In this document: positions 21,001-30,091 of the stretch, one piece after another
Layout: the number at the start of each line of letters is the position of its first letter
Numbering within the stretch: the stretch's first letter is position 1
DNA from: Singulisphaera sp. GP187
GTDB lineage: Bacteria > Planctomycetota > Planctomycetia > Gemmatales > Gemmataceae
Length of the DNA stretch: 64,000 nucleotides
Direction of reading: 5' to 3'
Assembly (NCBI GenBank): GCA_945868575.1
Contig: CAMBMH010000002.1
Coordinates: 1-64,000 of the forward strand
Program-made: the position numbers and the translations under genes
Notes under the pieces: model-generated
Told to the model about the DNA's origin: nothing
Database searches by the model: none
What the model saw: only the letters and a program-made list of their open reading frames with translations

Positions 21001-21149
21001 TCAGCATCGGGTTGACTCAAAAGCTTGGAATGCTCCACATAGTCAAAGGCGGTGGCGACAACGCCATCTCCTTCCTTTTGCAGACGAAGGGCCTTAAGGC
21101 CCGCCTGACCCAAATCTATTCCCCAAACGCCAGGACCGCTTGCAGACAT
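18042..21149 (-). CDS. pilM: Type IV pilus assembly PilM-like ATPase fused to PilN-like segment and long low-complexity tail
   Basis: PilM-like [19 protein letters not shown]..., [25 protein letters not shown], actin-like fold; then [30 protein letters not shown] (PilN-like NLLP + TM + coiled coil). Confidence 0.78.
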   Translation of the reverse strand: [1035 protein letters not shown]

Positions 21150-21374
21150 GCGCCTGACCCCCTGTTAGTCGGCCAAAGGGCCAACGGTTAAGAAAGGATT
21201 TCCCATCATGGTCTATCTTGTGGCTTAAAGAGTCCCGATTCAACCAATTTCTCTTCCAGGAACCGGGTTTCTTCTCCAAAATGTTAACACCCAACCCGGA
21301 ACTCTCGTTGGAGATGATTTTTTTCTATAATCGGCATTTTGGAGATCCCCTCCCCAGATTCCCCTATTTCTCAC

Positions 21375-22166
21375 ATGTTAGACTCTGGTGGACCTCTTAA
21401 TTCCTTTACCCAGCACAGGCCTAATATTTTGGCAACACTCAAGTGGATGGCTGGGGCGGATTCCCTGCAGGGGCTTAGACCCAACAATGAGGACCGATTT
21501 CTGATCGATCCAGGGCTTTCCTGTTTTGTCGTAGCCGATGGAATGGGCGGACATGAGGCGGGTGAGGAAGCCAGCCTCCTTGCCTTGCGAACCATCCATA
21601 AATCCCTCCAAAATCAAACCACCAACCAGGCCGGACAGTCCATCCTTGCCCAAGGCTTGGACCAGGCAAACCAGGCTATCCTTTCCGCAGGGCAGGCCTT
21701 CGGCCATAGGCGGATGGGAACCACCATCGTAATTCTTGCCAAGGTTGGTGTGACCTGGTGGATCGCCAATCTTGGGGACAGCGAGGCCTGGCTTTTCCGA
21801 AAAGGAAAAAAAATCATTCTTTCCCATGCCCACAACATGGCGGCAGAACTCGTCCGCCAAAAAGCCATGGCACCCAAAGAAGCTGCCCACTCACCCCTCA
21901 AGCACCGGCTTGTCCGATATCTCGGCTCGTATGAACTCAAAGAACCTAATTGCTTTTACTCTGACATCCGCCCCTTCCAACCCAAACCAGGGGACGCATT
22001 GCTCCTGGGCACCGACGGACTCATGGACCATATCAATGACGCCCAGATCAGGGCATTACTTGGAAAGGGGCTCGATCCTCAAACTATGGTTCAGGAATTG
22101 ACCCGCGAAGCTTTGCAACAGGGATCACCCGACAATGTCACAGGCTTACTTGTGCAATTTTTTTAA
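21375..22166 (+). CDS. PP2C-family protein serine/threonine phosphatase
   Basis: RPNNEDRF, FVVADGMGGHEAGEEAS, WIANLGDSEAWLFR, LLGTDGLMDHI, SPDNVTGLLVQF. Confidence 0.92.
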   Translation: MLDSGGPLNSFTQHRPNILATLKWMAGADSLQGLRPNNEDRFLIDPGLSCFVVADGMGGHEAGEEASLLALRTIHKSLQNQTTNQAGQSILAQGLDQANQAILSAGQAFGHRRMGTTIVILAKVGVTWWIANLGDSEAWLFRKGKKIILSHAHNMAAELVRQKAMAPKEAAHSPLKHRLVRYLGSYELKEPNCFYSDIRPFQPKPGDALLLGTDGLMDHINDAQIRALLGKGLDPQTMVQELTREALQQGSPDNVTGLLVQFF

Positions 22167-22283
22167 AGTTGCAGGTCGGAAAACCAAGGCGGTTTACCGG
22201 GACACAAACATAAAAAATGGCCAGGGAAAATTCCTCCCCGGCAAACCATCAAAAACATTTTTCGCCCGGTTTTCCGCCGCCTC

Positions 22284-24116
22284 TTATTCGAACTTCATTG
22301 TCCCATACCTTTTGTAATCGTGAAAACTGGGCCCAGTTTTGGCCCAATCCCACGCACTCGTTTTGCCATCATCGTAATCCATTCGGTAAAAATTCCCCCG
22401 CCAGGTGGTCCCGGACTTTGGTGGAATATTTCGAAGAGGGGAAAGTAGTTCGTAGGTCACGAACACCTCCGCTCTCCACCCCTTCACCTCCGCCCCGGAC
22501 TTGAGCTCCCCGCCTATGGCGCTGGTGGCCTTGCGCGTTTTGCGACTGGGACCGTCCAGCCATGGGCGCCATCCCAAAAATTTCCCGTCCAGGTTGGGCA
22601 CCAGAATGGGAAGCTCCCGGTTTAGAGGGGAAATCTCGTATTCGAAATAGATCGGGTCACGCTCATCGGTCCAGAGGAAAAATTCAAATACATCCTCTTT
22701 CCAGAGTGTGTCAAAATCGTCCTTGTAGGTGCTAGTTAGTTTCGCATCAGTAGCTTCCATCAGGACATAAAGCCCCTTGTCCGAGTACAGGGTCTTGACC
22801 TTGGTTTCATAGTCGTGACCTTTAGGCGAACGCCGGGAAAGGGTCGTCCACCCGGTCCGACTCCAGGCCGGATTGGATCCGTCGCCTTTGACCTCAAAAT
22901 CCCCCGTGGAACGAATCAGCATCTCCTTTGGCGCAAGAGCCTTTTTCTCCTCCTCGGTTTTCAGGCCAAACAGAACGCGTTCCGCATTTCCCCGATAGAC
23001 TTTTTCCAAAACCTCAGGCGGAAGGTTGAGCCCGTAAATATTCCAGAATCCCTGACGATGATGGCTGGCCGAACAGTCGAAATATTCGTCCTCGGTCTCA
23101 AGAAATCGGTAATAGATACGGAACGCATCGCGCCTGGGGGTTGTATCTGTGCCAAACATGATTCTGTCCTGATATTTCAGAAAAAAGCGCCGGGCGGTAA
23201 AGGGTTGCCTTCCCAATTCAGAAATCCGCGCGTCAATATCGACGAACATATTGGGATATTTATCCAGCTTTTCGCCAACGGAAGCGAGATCCTCGGCATT
23301 GTTGCCAAAGTGGGTATTGATAAAGATCGTTTTTGGATTTTTTTCAATCACCCGGTGAAGCGCGTCGAGAACATCCTCCCGTTTGGGCCACTTTTCCCCA
23401 AAGAAAAGCCAACCTGGATTCTTGTTCAATTCGTGCCAGCGCTCGTTGTATTTGTCCAATGGTGTGAAAAAAGCGGCCGGATCAGCGACATGAATCACCA
23501 CGGGACGATTGTGCTTGGCGCACATGGCCCAGATTGGGTTAAGTTTCGGATCATCAACAGCCAAGCGGGTTCCATCCTTATAGCGATAGCTCAGCCCAAA
23601 CGACTTGTGAAATTTGAGTCCCTTGGCCCCCGCCTGAAAACTCTCCTCAAGGCGTTTCGCCTCTCGTTCGCCCCAATCCGCATCATCCAGTCCTTCAAAA
23701 TTGATCAGGGTGAAGGTGAGAAATCGGCCGGGGTGGGCCTGGTCCAGGGCAGCAAGTGTTTCCTTCAAGCGATCGCCCCAACCGCCGTCCATATTGGCGA
23801 CAGTTTTCACTCCCGCCTCGTTCATTTCGGTCAGATACCTGTTGACGGTTGAAGGTGTGAGCCGATCCTTTCCGCCGCCCAAGTGATTATGAACATCAAC
23901 AACCGGAAATAGGGGTTTATCCAGAATAGTGGTTTTGGTCGCCATCATCGAGCGCGGTTCCCAATCGCGAAGTTTCAATTCACGAATATCGCCCTCCGGA
24001 AGAAGGTTTGCGCCAGGTTTGGTCACGGGCTTCGCAGGGGCCTGGGCCCCGACCCATTGGGGATGGATCGCTAACACAACCCCCGCCATCAACAAAAACC
24101 ACCCGAAACGAAACAT
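22284..24116 (-). CDS. Amidohydrolase-2 family protein with C-terminal CBM9-like domain, secreted
   Basis: Signal peptide; VVDVHNHLGGGK, KFHKSFGL, INTHFGNN, IMFGTDTTP; C-terminal TLYSDKGLYVLMEATDAKLTSTYKDDFDTLWKEDVFEFFL resembles family-9 carbohydrate-binding-like domains. Confidence 0.8.
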   Translation of the reverse strand: MFRFGWFLLMAGVVLAIHPQWVGAQAPAKPVTKPGANLLPEGDIRELKLRDWEPRSMMATKTTILDKPLFPVVDVHNHLGGGKDRLTPSTVNRYLTEMNEAGVKTVANMDGGWGDRLKETLAALDQAHPGRFLTFTLINFEGLDDADWGEREAKRLEESFQAGAKGLKFHKSFGLSYRYKDGTRLAVDDPKLNPIWAMCAKHNRPVVIHVADPAAFFTPLDKYNERWHELNKNPGWLFFGEKWPKREDVLDALHRVIEKNPKTIFINTHFGNNAEDLASVGEKLDKYPNMFVDIDARISELGRQPFTARRFFLKYQDRIMFGTDTTPRRDAFRIYYRFLETEDEYFDCSASHHRQGFWNIYGLNLPPEVLEKVYRGNAERVLFGLKTEEEKKALAPKEMLIRSTGDFEVKGDGSNPAWSRTGWTTLSRRSPKGHDYETKVKTLYSDKGLYVLMEATDAKLTSTYKDDFDTLWKEDVFEFFLWTDERDPIYFEYEISPLNRELPILVPNLDGKFLGWRPWLDGPSRKTRKATSAIGGELKSGAEVKGWRAEVFVTYELLSPLRNIPPKSGTTWRGNFYRMDYDDGKTSAWDWAKTGPSFHDYKRYGTMKFE

Positions 24117-24245
24117 GATCGTGACTCCACAAAACTCGGGGAGAGAAAAAATAACAAAGGCTGTTTTAGTCGACCCCTAAATTCCTTCCCGATGAATTCC
24201 CGGGGAAACAGAAGGGGTTCATTGCCGCTGGAATACCCCAGGACC

Positions 24246-25709
24246 TCAGGCAAGGATTTTGGAAATGACTTGCCCCTCGATATCGGTAAGTCGGAAATCA
24301 CGCCCCTGGAACCGATAAGTAAGTTTGGTGTGTTCCAGGCCTAGTTGGTGGAGGATCGTGGCCTGGATGTCATGGATGTGCATTCGGTCCTCGACCGGGG
24401 CAAAACCGAATTCGTCAGTTTTGCCATGGACAATTCCCGGCTTTACCCCGCCTCCGGCCATCCACATGACTGCGGTATCTATATGGTGGTTTCGGCCTAT
24501 GTTTTCGCGAATTTCGCCCATGGGTGTTCGACCAAATTCCCCGCCCCAAACCACAAGAGTCTCATCAAGCAGTCCACGCGATTTCAAATCGGTGATCAAA
24601 GCCGCCATGGGTCGGTCGATATCCCGGCACGAAACATCCAGGTCCTTGTTAAGGGTCTGGCCCGGTCCTCCATGATGATCCCACTCGCTATGGTAAATCT
24701 GGACAAATCGCACGCCACGCTCCACCATCCTTCGCGCCAACAAACATTGGCTGGCGAACGAGGGTTTTCCCGGTTCCACACCATAAAGCGCAAGGGTCGC
24801 TTGGGATTCCCCGGAAAAATCGACCAACTCCGGCGCGCTTGTCTGCATCCGGAATGCCATTTCGTAGGCCGCCACCCTTGTGGCGATCTCCGGATCACCC
24901 GTGGTTTCCATTCGCTGGCGATTGAGAGCGGCAATCGCCTCCACCGCGCGCTTTTGCTGTGATGGGGTAATATTTTCAGGACTTGCAAGATTCAAAATGG
25001 GGTCGCCTGAAGATCTGAGAGGAACCCCCTGATAGGCCGTAGGCAAAAACCCGCTCCCCCAGTTCACAGCGCCACCCCGGGGACCACGGGGCCCCGATTG
25101 CATCACGACAAAACCAGGCAGATCCCGGGATTCGCTGCCGATTCCATATGTGACCCACGACCCCATGCTTGGGCGCCCAAACTGCTGGGAGCCCGTATTG
25201 GCAAACAGCTTGGCAGGGGCGTGATTGAATACATCCGTGGCCACGGTCTTGAGGATTGCCACATCATCAACCACCCTGGCGAACTCGGGCAACAACTCGG
25301 AAACATAGGCGCCCGATTGTCCATGCCGGGCGAACTTCCGTTGGGTCCCCAGCAACTTGGGTTTCTCCCGGGAAAAGGTATCCATGAAGGCAAAACGCCG
25401 CCCTTCAGTAAAGGAATCGGGAATTGACTGTCCCGATCTCTTTTGCAGATCCGGCTTGTATTCGAACATCTCAAGCTGGCTGGGGCCGCCCGCCATAAAC
25501 AGGTAGATCACACTCTTTGCCTTGCCCGGAAAATGCCCCTTTCGTTGAAGGCCCAAATCGGCCTTTCCCGACAGGGGATTATCTCCCCGGACCGGATTTT
25601 CCCCTGTGAGGGTCCCAAGAGCCATAGATCCCAACCCAAGGCCACAATCTCGGAAAAAATGTCGCCGCGTGCGGTTGAGGATCGGATTTTCCGGAATGAA
25701 TTCGTTCAT
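24246..25709 (-). CDS. DUF1501 domain protein (Tat-exported)
   Basis: ORF 24246..25748, likely start 25709; NRTRRHFFRDCGLGLGSMALGTLT, SVIYLFMAGGPSQLEMFEYKP, VVWGGEFGRTPMGE, HIHDIQATILHQLGLEHTKLTYRFQGRDFRLTD. Confidence 0.9.
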   Translation of the reverse strand: MNEFIPENPILNRTRRHFFRDCGLGLGSMALGTLTGENPVRGDNPLSGKADLGLQRKGHFPGKAKSVIYLFMAGGPSQLEMFEYKPDLQKRSGQSIPDSFTEGRRFAFMDTFSREKPKLLGTQRKFARHGQSGAYVSELLPEFARVVDDVAILKTVATDVFNHAPAKLFANTGSQQFGRPSMGSWVTYGIGSESRDLPGFVVMQSGPRGPRGGAVNWGSGFLPTAYQGVPLRSSGDPILNLASPENITPSQQKRAVEAIAALNRQRMETTGDPEIATRVAAYEMAFRMQTSAPELVDFSGESQATLALYGVEPGKPSFASQCLLARRMVERGVRFVQIYHSEWDHHGGPGQTLNKDLDVSCRDIDRPMAALITDLKSRGLLDETLVVWGGEFGRTPMGEIRENIGRNHHIDTAVMWMAGGGVKPGIVHGKTDEFGFAPVEDRMHIHDIQATILHQLGLEHTKLTYRFQGRDFRLTDIEGQVISKILA

Positions 25710-25725
25710 GATTCTGATCCCCGGC

Positions 25726-28170
25726 CTATTCACGCGTGATAAATTCATCCGTATTGAGCAACACCCTTGCCACCGCCAGCCAGGCGGATGCTTCCCGCTT
25801 GCCGGGATCTGTTTGGTTATCGTTCCGTTCGGCCAAAAGAAGCCGCTCGACCGTTTGTTTTTCCGAGTCGGTTACAGCCCGGCCCAAAGCTGTTTTAAAC
25901 AGAAAATCCATCCGGCTTTGGTCTGTTGACCCACCTTCGGACTCAATGCGCTTCACCATTGCCTGGGCGCATTCAAGAAACGATGTGTCGTTAAGAAGCG
26001 TCAGAGCCTGGATGGGGGTATTGGACCGGTTCCGCTTGGTGCAGGCCTGAATCGAATTGGGAGCATCAAACACCAGCAGCGCAGGAAATGGGGTTGCTCG
26101 CCAAAAGAATGTGTAGAGCCCACGACGATAGCGATCGGGACCGTTGCTTGGCTTCCAGGGGCGTTTCATTTGGCCCAGATCCATAACACCATTGGGTTGA
26201 TGGGGAAAAACACTGGGGCCGCCTATGGTTGGATTCAGAAGGCCACTAACCGACAGGGCACTGTCCCGGATCAACTCGGCCTCCAGGCGCATGCGCGACT
26301 GCCTGCCCAAAAGGCGGTTGTCCGGATCGACCCTATCGAGATCCGGGCGGGAAATCGACGCTTGCCTGTAGGTTTTGGAAAGCACGATCTCCCTATGGAG
26401 CGCTTTCATGCTCCAGTTTTGGGAAATCAACTCTGTTGCCAACCAGTCAAGCAGTTCGGGATGACTGGGCGGCGTCCCCTGGGTGCCGAAATCGTTTTCG
26501 GTTTCGACAATTCCCCGACCAAAATACGATTGCCAAATGCGGTTCACCGTGACCCGTGCCGTCAGGGGATTTGCCGGATCAACGAGCCAATTTGCCAAAT
26601 CAAGACGGTCCGGTTTTTGGGGATTGCGAGGTTTGATTTTGGGCAAAACCGCCGGAACACCCGGACTAACTCCTGCTCCTTTGCGGGTGAAATCGCCACC
26701 CAGGTGAATCTGTGTTAACCGGGGCGTTTTGAGTTCACTAACCACAAGGGTCGTATCAAACACAGGCACCCGTTTGCGAAGGGCCGCGAGCGCTTTCTGA
26801 TCCGCCTTGTATTCTGGAGTATCGGCCAAAAAAAGTTCCGTTAGAAGACGGACCTGATTTTCTGTTCGCTTGTCAACGGCCCTGTCGAAAGAGTCCTTGA
26901 TTTCAGGCGGCTGGTCCACCTTGAACGCGGGAGTCAGATTCGCTTCCCAATCTTTAAGTCTGTGGGCGATTTCAGGATGCCGCTTGTTGAGCGTGATGTG
27001 GTAGTCGGCAATTTCCTTTCGAATTGCCTCCCTTGCCGCAAGGTCCTTGTCGGTGGCAAACTCAAGCGTTGGCTCTTCAATACTATTGAGGAATGCAAAA
27101 AGTTCATAATACTCGCGCTGGGCAATCGGATCGTATTTATGATCGTGACATTGGGCGCACCCCATGGTGAGTCCAAGGAAAACGGTCGAGGTTGTCGAAA
27201 CACGATCATAGATCGACTCGATACGAAACTGTTCCTGATCGATCCCCCCTTCCTGGTTCAGAGGAGTATTCCGATGAAAACCGGTTGCAACCCGCTGGTC
27301 AAGCGTCGCATTGGGTCGCAGGTCTCCCGCAACCTGGTCAATCACAAACTGGTCAAAAGGCAGATCCCGATTGATAGCCTTGATGACCCAATCCCGATAA
27401 CTCCAGATGGACCTTGGGGCATCGATGCTGTAACCGTTGGAGTCCGCATACCTGGCTGCATCAAGCCACGGGCGGGCCCACCGCTCGCCAAAATGGGGCG
27501 AAGCAAGAAGCCGGTCAACAAGCCGCTCATACGCGTCCGGCCGTACATCTGTCAAAAATTGGTTCACCTCGGCCTGGGTTGGTGGCAGACCCACGAGGTC
27601 CAGCTTGACGCGGCGAATCAGCGTGGCTTTTTCCGCTTCCGGCGATGGGGCCACCCCCGCTTTGGCCAACTTCTCGCGAATAAAAGCATCGATAGGATGC
27701 AGTGCGCTTTCTCCCTTTCCTTGGCCTACGAGAGGGAAAGTTGGGCGCGGGGGGGGGAGAAAAGCCCAATGGGTTTCATTAAGTCTTGTGGGAACCTCAT
27801 TTTCAGGGGAAATTGCTCCCTCATCGATCCAGCGGGCCAAAAGTGCAATTTCTTCCGGGGGAAGACCCGGACGCTTGAGGGGCATTCGCTCGATGGCCCC
27901 ATCGCCTTTGATTGCCTCAATTAGTGGAGATTGCCTGGATTTTCCAGCAATCACAGAAGGCCCGGCTTTACCTCCTTTTTTGGCATGTAGCGCCGTATCC
28001 AGACGCAAGCCGCCTCGAGGACGCGCTTCACCATGGCAAGCAACACACCTCTGAGCCAAAAGGGGTTTGACCTCTTTGGCGTAATCCACTGGGGGACGCA
28101 GTGGGGCTCCGTCCGGAATCGCTCCGGGAGGGAACAGTACAAGCGCCACGATCAGGGAAAGGCCGATCAT
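25726..28170 (-). CDS. Planctomycete cytochrome-c-type protein (PSD1, DUF1549/DUF1553)
   Basis: VKPLLAQRCVACHGEARPRGGLRLD (CxxCH), WARPWLDAARYADSNGY, NRIWQSYFGRGIVETENDFGTQGTPPSHPELLDWLA. Confidence 0.92.
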   Translation of the reverse strand: MIGLSLIVALVLFPPGAIPDGAPLRPPVDYAKEVKPLLAQRCVACHGEARPRGGLRLDTALHAKKGGKAGPSVIAGKSRQSPLIEAIKGDGAIERMPLKRPGLPPEEIALLARWIDEGAISPENEVPTRLNETHWAFLPPPRPTFPLVGQGKGESALHPIDAFIREKLAKAGVAPSPEAEKATLIRRVKLDLVGLPPTQAEVNQFLTDVRPDAYERLVDRLLASPHFGERWARPWLDAARYADSNGYSIDAPRSIWSYRDWVIKAINRDLPFDQFVIDQVAGDLRPNATLDQRVATGFHRNTPLNQEGGIDQEQFRIESIYDRVSTTSTVFLGLTMGCAQCHDHKYDPIAQREYYELFAFLNSIEEPTLEFATDKDLAAREAIRKEIADYHITLNKRHPEIAHRLKDWEANLTPAFKVDQPPEIKDSFDRAVDKRTENQVRLLTELFLADTPEYKADQKALAALRKRVPVFDTTLVVSELKTPRLTQIHLGGDFTRKGAGVSPGVPAVLPKIKPRNPQKPDRLDLANWLVDPANPLTARVTVNRIWQSYFGRGIVETENDFGTQGTPPSHPELLDWLATELISQNWSMKALHREIVLSKTYRQASISRPDLDRVDPDNRLLGRQSRMRLEAELIRDSALSVSGLLNPTIGGPSVFPHQPNGVMDLGQMKRPWKPSNGPDRYRRGLYTFFWRATPFPALLVFDAPNSIQACTKRNRSNTPIQALTLLNDTSFLECAQAMVKRIESEGGSTDQSRMDFLFKTALGRAVTDSEKQTVERLLLAERNDNQTDPGKREASAWLAVARVLLNTDEFITRE

Positions 28171-28212
28171 AACAGGCAGCTCTCAAAGGGAGGAAACGAC
28201 TGCAGACATCAG

Positions 28213-28254
28213 GTGTCATTGTGCAAGTGTCATTGTACAAGTGTCATTGTACAA
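28213..28254. repeat. Three tandem 14-bp repeats gtgtcattgt(g/a)caa
   Basis: Directly visible, 43 bp upstream of the minus-strand cytochrome gene start (28170). Confidence 0.95.
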
Positions 28255-28362
28255 GGCAGGCATTCCAATTTGACCATGAGGGAGGGGTGTTTTATCCCGA
28301 ATTCCAAGTTGGGAGAATTTTTTCCGATCGGAATTTCCGGCAGGCTTGTTTCCGCCGGTCGG

Positions 28363-28572
28363 TCATTGTTTCGCCTTTGGTTGCAAGGTTTTTATCAGGA
28401 CACTTTGCTCCTCAACCAACTTGCGCAAATCGCGAACCTCTGAGCGGAGGGAACCAACCTCAAGAAGGACATCGTCCTTGCCAGGGTTGCTGAAGAACAA
28501 AACAATGAGGGCAATAAGAATTAATGTGCCACATCCAAGACTGACCGCCTGACCCTGATTGCCTTCTGCCAT
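28363..28572 (-). CDS. Small single-TM coiled-coil protein, hypothetical
   Basis: MAEGNQGQAVSLGCGTLILIALIVLFFSNPGKDDVLLEVGSLRSEVRDLRKLVEEQSVLIKTLQ. Confidence 0.6.
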   Translation of the reverse strand: MAEGNQGQAVSLGCGTLILIALIVLFFSNPGKDDVLLEVGSLRSEVRDLRKLVEEQSVLIKTLQPKAKQ

Positions 28573-28851
28573 CGGATGCCCCCATACAAACAAAAGTTTA
28601 TTACAGATCCGGGTAATTTCGGCGTTTTTTTTCGATTAGTTTATTGGCCAAAGAAATAAAATGGCTACAAAATATTTTATTTATTCAATTTAAAGCTACT
28701 ATTTAAACTCTGCTTTCCATTTTCCCCGCAACCTGTTCACAATTCAGGCCAGAGAAAACCTGATGGTTATCCCTGGCCCGTTATGCACTTCAGGCAGCGG
28801 CTTCAAAACCGCGCTAATTCTAATGCGAAGCGAGAAGCTTCGAACCGAATT

Positions 28852-29910
28852 CTAAAGCGCGGCAAGAACCGCCGCTTCCATATCCGCAGTCCCATCCTTG
28901 CCGCCCAGGTCAGGCGTTTTGGGATGTCCAGCGGTAAGGACTTTAAGGACCGCGGCTCGAACCTTGTCGCCTGTGTCCGCATGACCCAGGTGATCAAGCA
29001 TCATCGCGCCCGAAAGGATCGCCGCCAATGGGTTCGAAATCCCCTTCCCCGCAATATCCGGAGCGGATCCGTGGACCGGCTCGAACATGCTTGGGAATTT
29101 TCCTTCGGGATTGATGTTGGCGCTGGAAGCCAGACCGATTGTTCCCGTTACCATAGCCGCCAGGTCCGTCAGGATGTCACCAAAGAGGTTGCTGGCAACC
29201 ATCACATCAAAAGATTCGGGCTTGCGCACGAGGTCCATTGCCGCCGCATCCACCAAAAGTGACGAAGCATGAACATCAGGAAATTCCTTGCGGACGGCGT
29301 GGAACGCATCATCCCAAAGAGTCATCGAAAAACTCAGGGCGTTGGACTTGGTAATGCTGGTAAGTTTTTTGCGGGGACGCTTTTGCGCAGCCTTGAACGC
29401 GGCGCGAATGATCCGCTCGCAACCACGGCGGGTGAACATATTCACCTGGACCGCGATTTCCTCAGGCGTTCCGGGGTACTGCTTGCCACCAAGGGGCGCA
29501 TATTCGCCTTCGGTGTTTTCACGATAAAAAAGAAGGTCGATTGCGCCGGGAGACTTGTCCCGCAAAGGCGATTCTACCCCGGGATAGAGGTAACTGGGAC
29601 GCAGGTTCACATATTGGTCGAAATGGCGACGCATGGGCAGAAGAAGCGTGTGAACGGGAACCGTATCCGGCACACGGGGATCGCCAATCGCTCCGAAAAG
29701 GACTGCTTTGTGTTGTGCAAGGATTTCAAAGGCATCATCAGGCTGGAGCTTGCCGGTATTCAGGTAGCGCTGACAGTTCCAATCGAGGACATTCCACTCA
29801 AAAGTGAGAGTTGTCCCTTGAACCGCACGGTCAAGAACCCGCATCGTGGAGGGAATGACCTCTTGACCAATTCCATCACCGGGGATTACCGCAATCGAGC
29901 AAGCTGCCAT
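28852..29910 (-). CDS. Isocitrate/isopropylmalate dehydrogenase family (IPMDH / tartrate dehydrogenase-like)
   Basis: ORF 28852..29943; IAVIPGDGIGQEVIP, DLLFYRENTEGEYAPLGG, ASNLFGDILTDLAAMVTGTIGLASSANI, FEPVHGSAPDIAGKGISNP. Confidence 0.88.
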   Translation of the reverse strand: MAACSIAVIPGDGIGQEVIPSTMRVLDRAVQGTTLTFEWNVLDWNCQRYLNTGKLQPDDAFEILAQHKAVLFGAIGDPRVPDTVPVHTLLLPMRRHFDQYVNLRPSYLYPGVESPLRDKSPGAIDLLFYRENTEGEYAPLGGKQYPGTPEEIAVQVNMFTRRGCERIIRAAFKAAQKRPRKKLTSITKSNALSFSMTLWDDAFHAVRKEFPDVHASSLLVDAAAMDLVRKPESFDVMVASNLFGDILTDLAAMVTGTIGLASSANINPEGKFPSMFEPVHGSAPDIAGKGISNPLAAILSGAMMLDHLGHADTGDKVRAAVLKVLTAGHPKTPDLGGKDGTADMEAAVLAAL

Positions 29911-30091
29911 TGCACCAATATCCAAAAAAAAGTATGAGCGCACTTGGGAAGGACTGTGCGCCGAAGGTCCGTGGCTTGGTTTACACAGAAAAAGCTAGGA
30001 TTTTGGCGCATTTCGGCAAGGATCTGGGCACAACGCTGCCCGTCCTGTGCAGGCACCCCATATTAACAACTACAAGCGAGGTACCACGATC

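Noticed and set aside
28213-28254. CRISPR-like array
   Set aside because: Head-to-tail 14-bp repeats with no spacers and no cas genes in the window.
28797-28875. Hairpins near the 3' end of the dehydrogenase gene as a terminator
   Set aside because: Short stems (cgaagc/gcttcg) without a following T tract on the minus strand; not strong enough to call.
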